This document shows positions 63,163 to 64,000 of a DNA stretch of 64,000 nt, piece after piece. A model generated the notes under the pieces. That model saw only the letters and a program-made list of their open reading frames with translations, searched no databases and was not told where the DNA came from. The stretch lies in contig NZ_CP155071.1 of the NCBI RefSeq assembly GCF_039621855.1, positions 2,666,001 to 2,730,000 of the forward strand. Reading direction: 5' to 3'. Position 1 is the first letter of the stretch. Each line of letters starts with the position of its first letter. Source of the stretch: Erwinia sp. HDF1-3R (GTDB taxonomy: Bacteria > Pseudomonadota > Gammaproteobacteria > Enterobacterales > Enterobacteriaceae). A program made the position numbers and the translations under genes.

Positions 63163-63906
63163 ATGTCCGTGTGGAGTATTGCCGCTGCACAGTCAGGATC
63201 GCGTCCCGGTCAAACCGAGTGGAACATTTCGCGCCATCTTGAATTTATACATCAGGCCGCCCGACTTAACGTCGACGTCCTGATCTTCCCTGAACTCTCT
63301 CTCACTGGCTACGAGTTAGCGCTGGCAGCAACCCTGGCGATGTCGCTGGACGATCCCCGCCTGCAGGTTTTTGCCGATGCGGCCAGCCAATACCACATGA
63401 CGATTATCGTCGGCCTGCCGCTCAGGGACGAAAATCGTACGCTGCTTGCCGCCATCACTTTTTTACCGGAAGGAACACGCATCGCCTACGGTAAGCGCAA
63501 TCTGTTTGGCGATGAGAAGCAGATATTTCAGATCGGTGAGAGCATCCCCCTGTTCGGTTATCCCCGGCATCAGGTGGCGATGGCAATCTGTGCCGACATC
63601 AGCGTGGAGGCCTTCGCCCGCGAGGCGGCACAGCGCGGGGCAAATTTATATGCCACCGGGGTGCTGGTCTCTAAGCAGGGCTACCAGAAGGACTGTGACT
63701 TTCTTGCCCGCTGGTCGCGCGAATACAAAATGGCGGTCTTAATGGCTAACCACGCCCTGCCCACTGGTGGCTACCAGAGCGCCGGTCAGAGTGCGCTGTG
63801 GGATGAAACCGGACAACAGATTGTGCTGGGGGGCAGCGGCGAAGAGCTGGTCATTGCCCGCAGACAGGGTAAAGATTGGCAAGGCGAAGTGCATTCTGTA
63901 GGCTAA
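63163..63906 (+). CDS. yobB: Carbon-nitrogen hydrolase YobB (nitrilase superfamily)
   Basis: The 247-residue protein shows the nitrilase-superfamily catalytic triad: Glu in FPELSLTGYE, Lys in AYGKRNLFGDEK, and Cys in MAICADISVEAF. It is predicted to hydrolyse a C-N bond such as an amide; the substrate is unknown. It is longer than E. coli YobB (218), mainly at the C-terminus. It lies between holE and exoX as in E. coli. Confidence 0.9.
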   Translation: MSVWSIAAAQSGSRPGQTEWNISRHLEFIHQAARLNVDVLIFPELSLTGYELALAATLAMSLDDPRLQVFADAASQYHMTIIVGLPLRDENRTLLAAITFLPEGTRIAYGKRNLFGDEKQIFQIGESIPLFGYPRHQVAMAICADISVEAFAREAAQRGANLYATGVLVSKQGYQKDCDFLARWSREYKMAVLMANHALPTGGYQSAGQSALWDETGQQIVLGGSGEELVIARRQGKDWQGEVHSVG

Positions 63907-63933
63907 CGGTCAGATTTTCAAAAGGGACGCATT

Positions 63934-64000
63934 ATGCTGCGCGTAATAGATACTGAAACCTGTGGATTGCAGGGCGGGATTGTTGAAATAGCCTCCGTGG
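63934..64000 (+). CDS. exoX: Exodeoxyribonuclease X, N-terminal part
   Basis: The window ends 22 codons into this gene. MLRVIDTETCGLQGGIVEIA holds the first DEDD exonuclease motif (DTET) and matches E. coli ExoX. ExoX is a 3'-5' exonuclease involved in mismatch repair and recombination. AAAGGGA precedes the ATG. Confidence 0.93.
   Translation, partial: MLRVIDTETCGLQGGIVEIASV

Noticed and set aside
1-64000. tRNA genes, CRISPR arrays or insertion sequences
   Set aside because: No cloverleaf, regular spaced repeats, transposase or terminal inverted repeats were seen.

Overview
The window looks like an Enterobacterales chromosome carrying one damaged P2/186-type prophage. The host gene order is that of the E. 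coli minDE to exoX segment, and the proteins are close to their E. coli counterparts; CspC appears identical from memory. Several genes E. coli has here are absent (yoaC, mntP, mgrB, kdgR, yebV, yebW), and a metallo-beta-lactamase-fold gene sits after yebO. That pattern suggests a family near Erwiniaceae (Pantoea/Erwinia-like). The family is an inference; the order is well supported. No rRNA, tRNA, CRISPR array or complete insertion sequence was seen.

Layout. 1-10 kb: the end of minD, then minE, rnd, fadD, yeaY, tsaB, yoaA, yoaB, yoaH, pabB and nudL. 10-20 kb: sdaA, a pdeD-like phosphodiesterase, yoaE, the mannose PTS operon manXYZ, yobD, rlmA, cspC and a shortened yobF. 20-34 kb: an MBL-fold hydrolase, yebO, yobH, yebQ, htpX, prc, proQ, msrC, letA, letB, rsmF and pphA. 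34.9-38 kb: an accessory patch with an unknown 99-aa gene, an immunity-like gene, an orphan Hcp, and a Tlde1-type (DUF2778) effector followed by a small membrane protein, probably its immunity partner. 38.2-60.7 kb: the prophage. 60.7-64 kb: the sRNA gene sdsR, then yebY, yebZ, yobA, holE, yobB and the start of exoX.

Prophage. A leftward operon starts with the repressor (two HTH repeats) and continues with a membrane/WYL-like protein, an HNH nuclease with a PUA/EVE-like, zinc-ribbon N-terminus, and a membrane protein. These would be expressed with the repressor in the lysogen and are candidates for phage-exclusion functions. Rightward come cox, cII, fil, small genes, dam and replication gene A with a P2-like origin, then a LexA-box small-gene unit and a cos site nearly identical to that of 186. 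Between cos and the portal gene Q lies an AT-rich, overlapping two-gene cassette of unknown function, the best candidate here for an undescribed system. The structural genes are broken: capsid gene N is joined to the last 51 codons of tail sheath gene FI, so terminase small subunit, head completion, lysis, baseplate and tail-fibre genes are all missing. FII, E/E', T, U, D and ogr remain. The integrase sits at the far end from the repressor, under its own promoter overlapped by a near-perfect LexA box, next to the 3' end of sdsR. The element should be unable to make particles alone but keeps its control, replication and integration functions.
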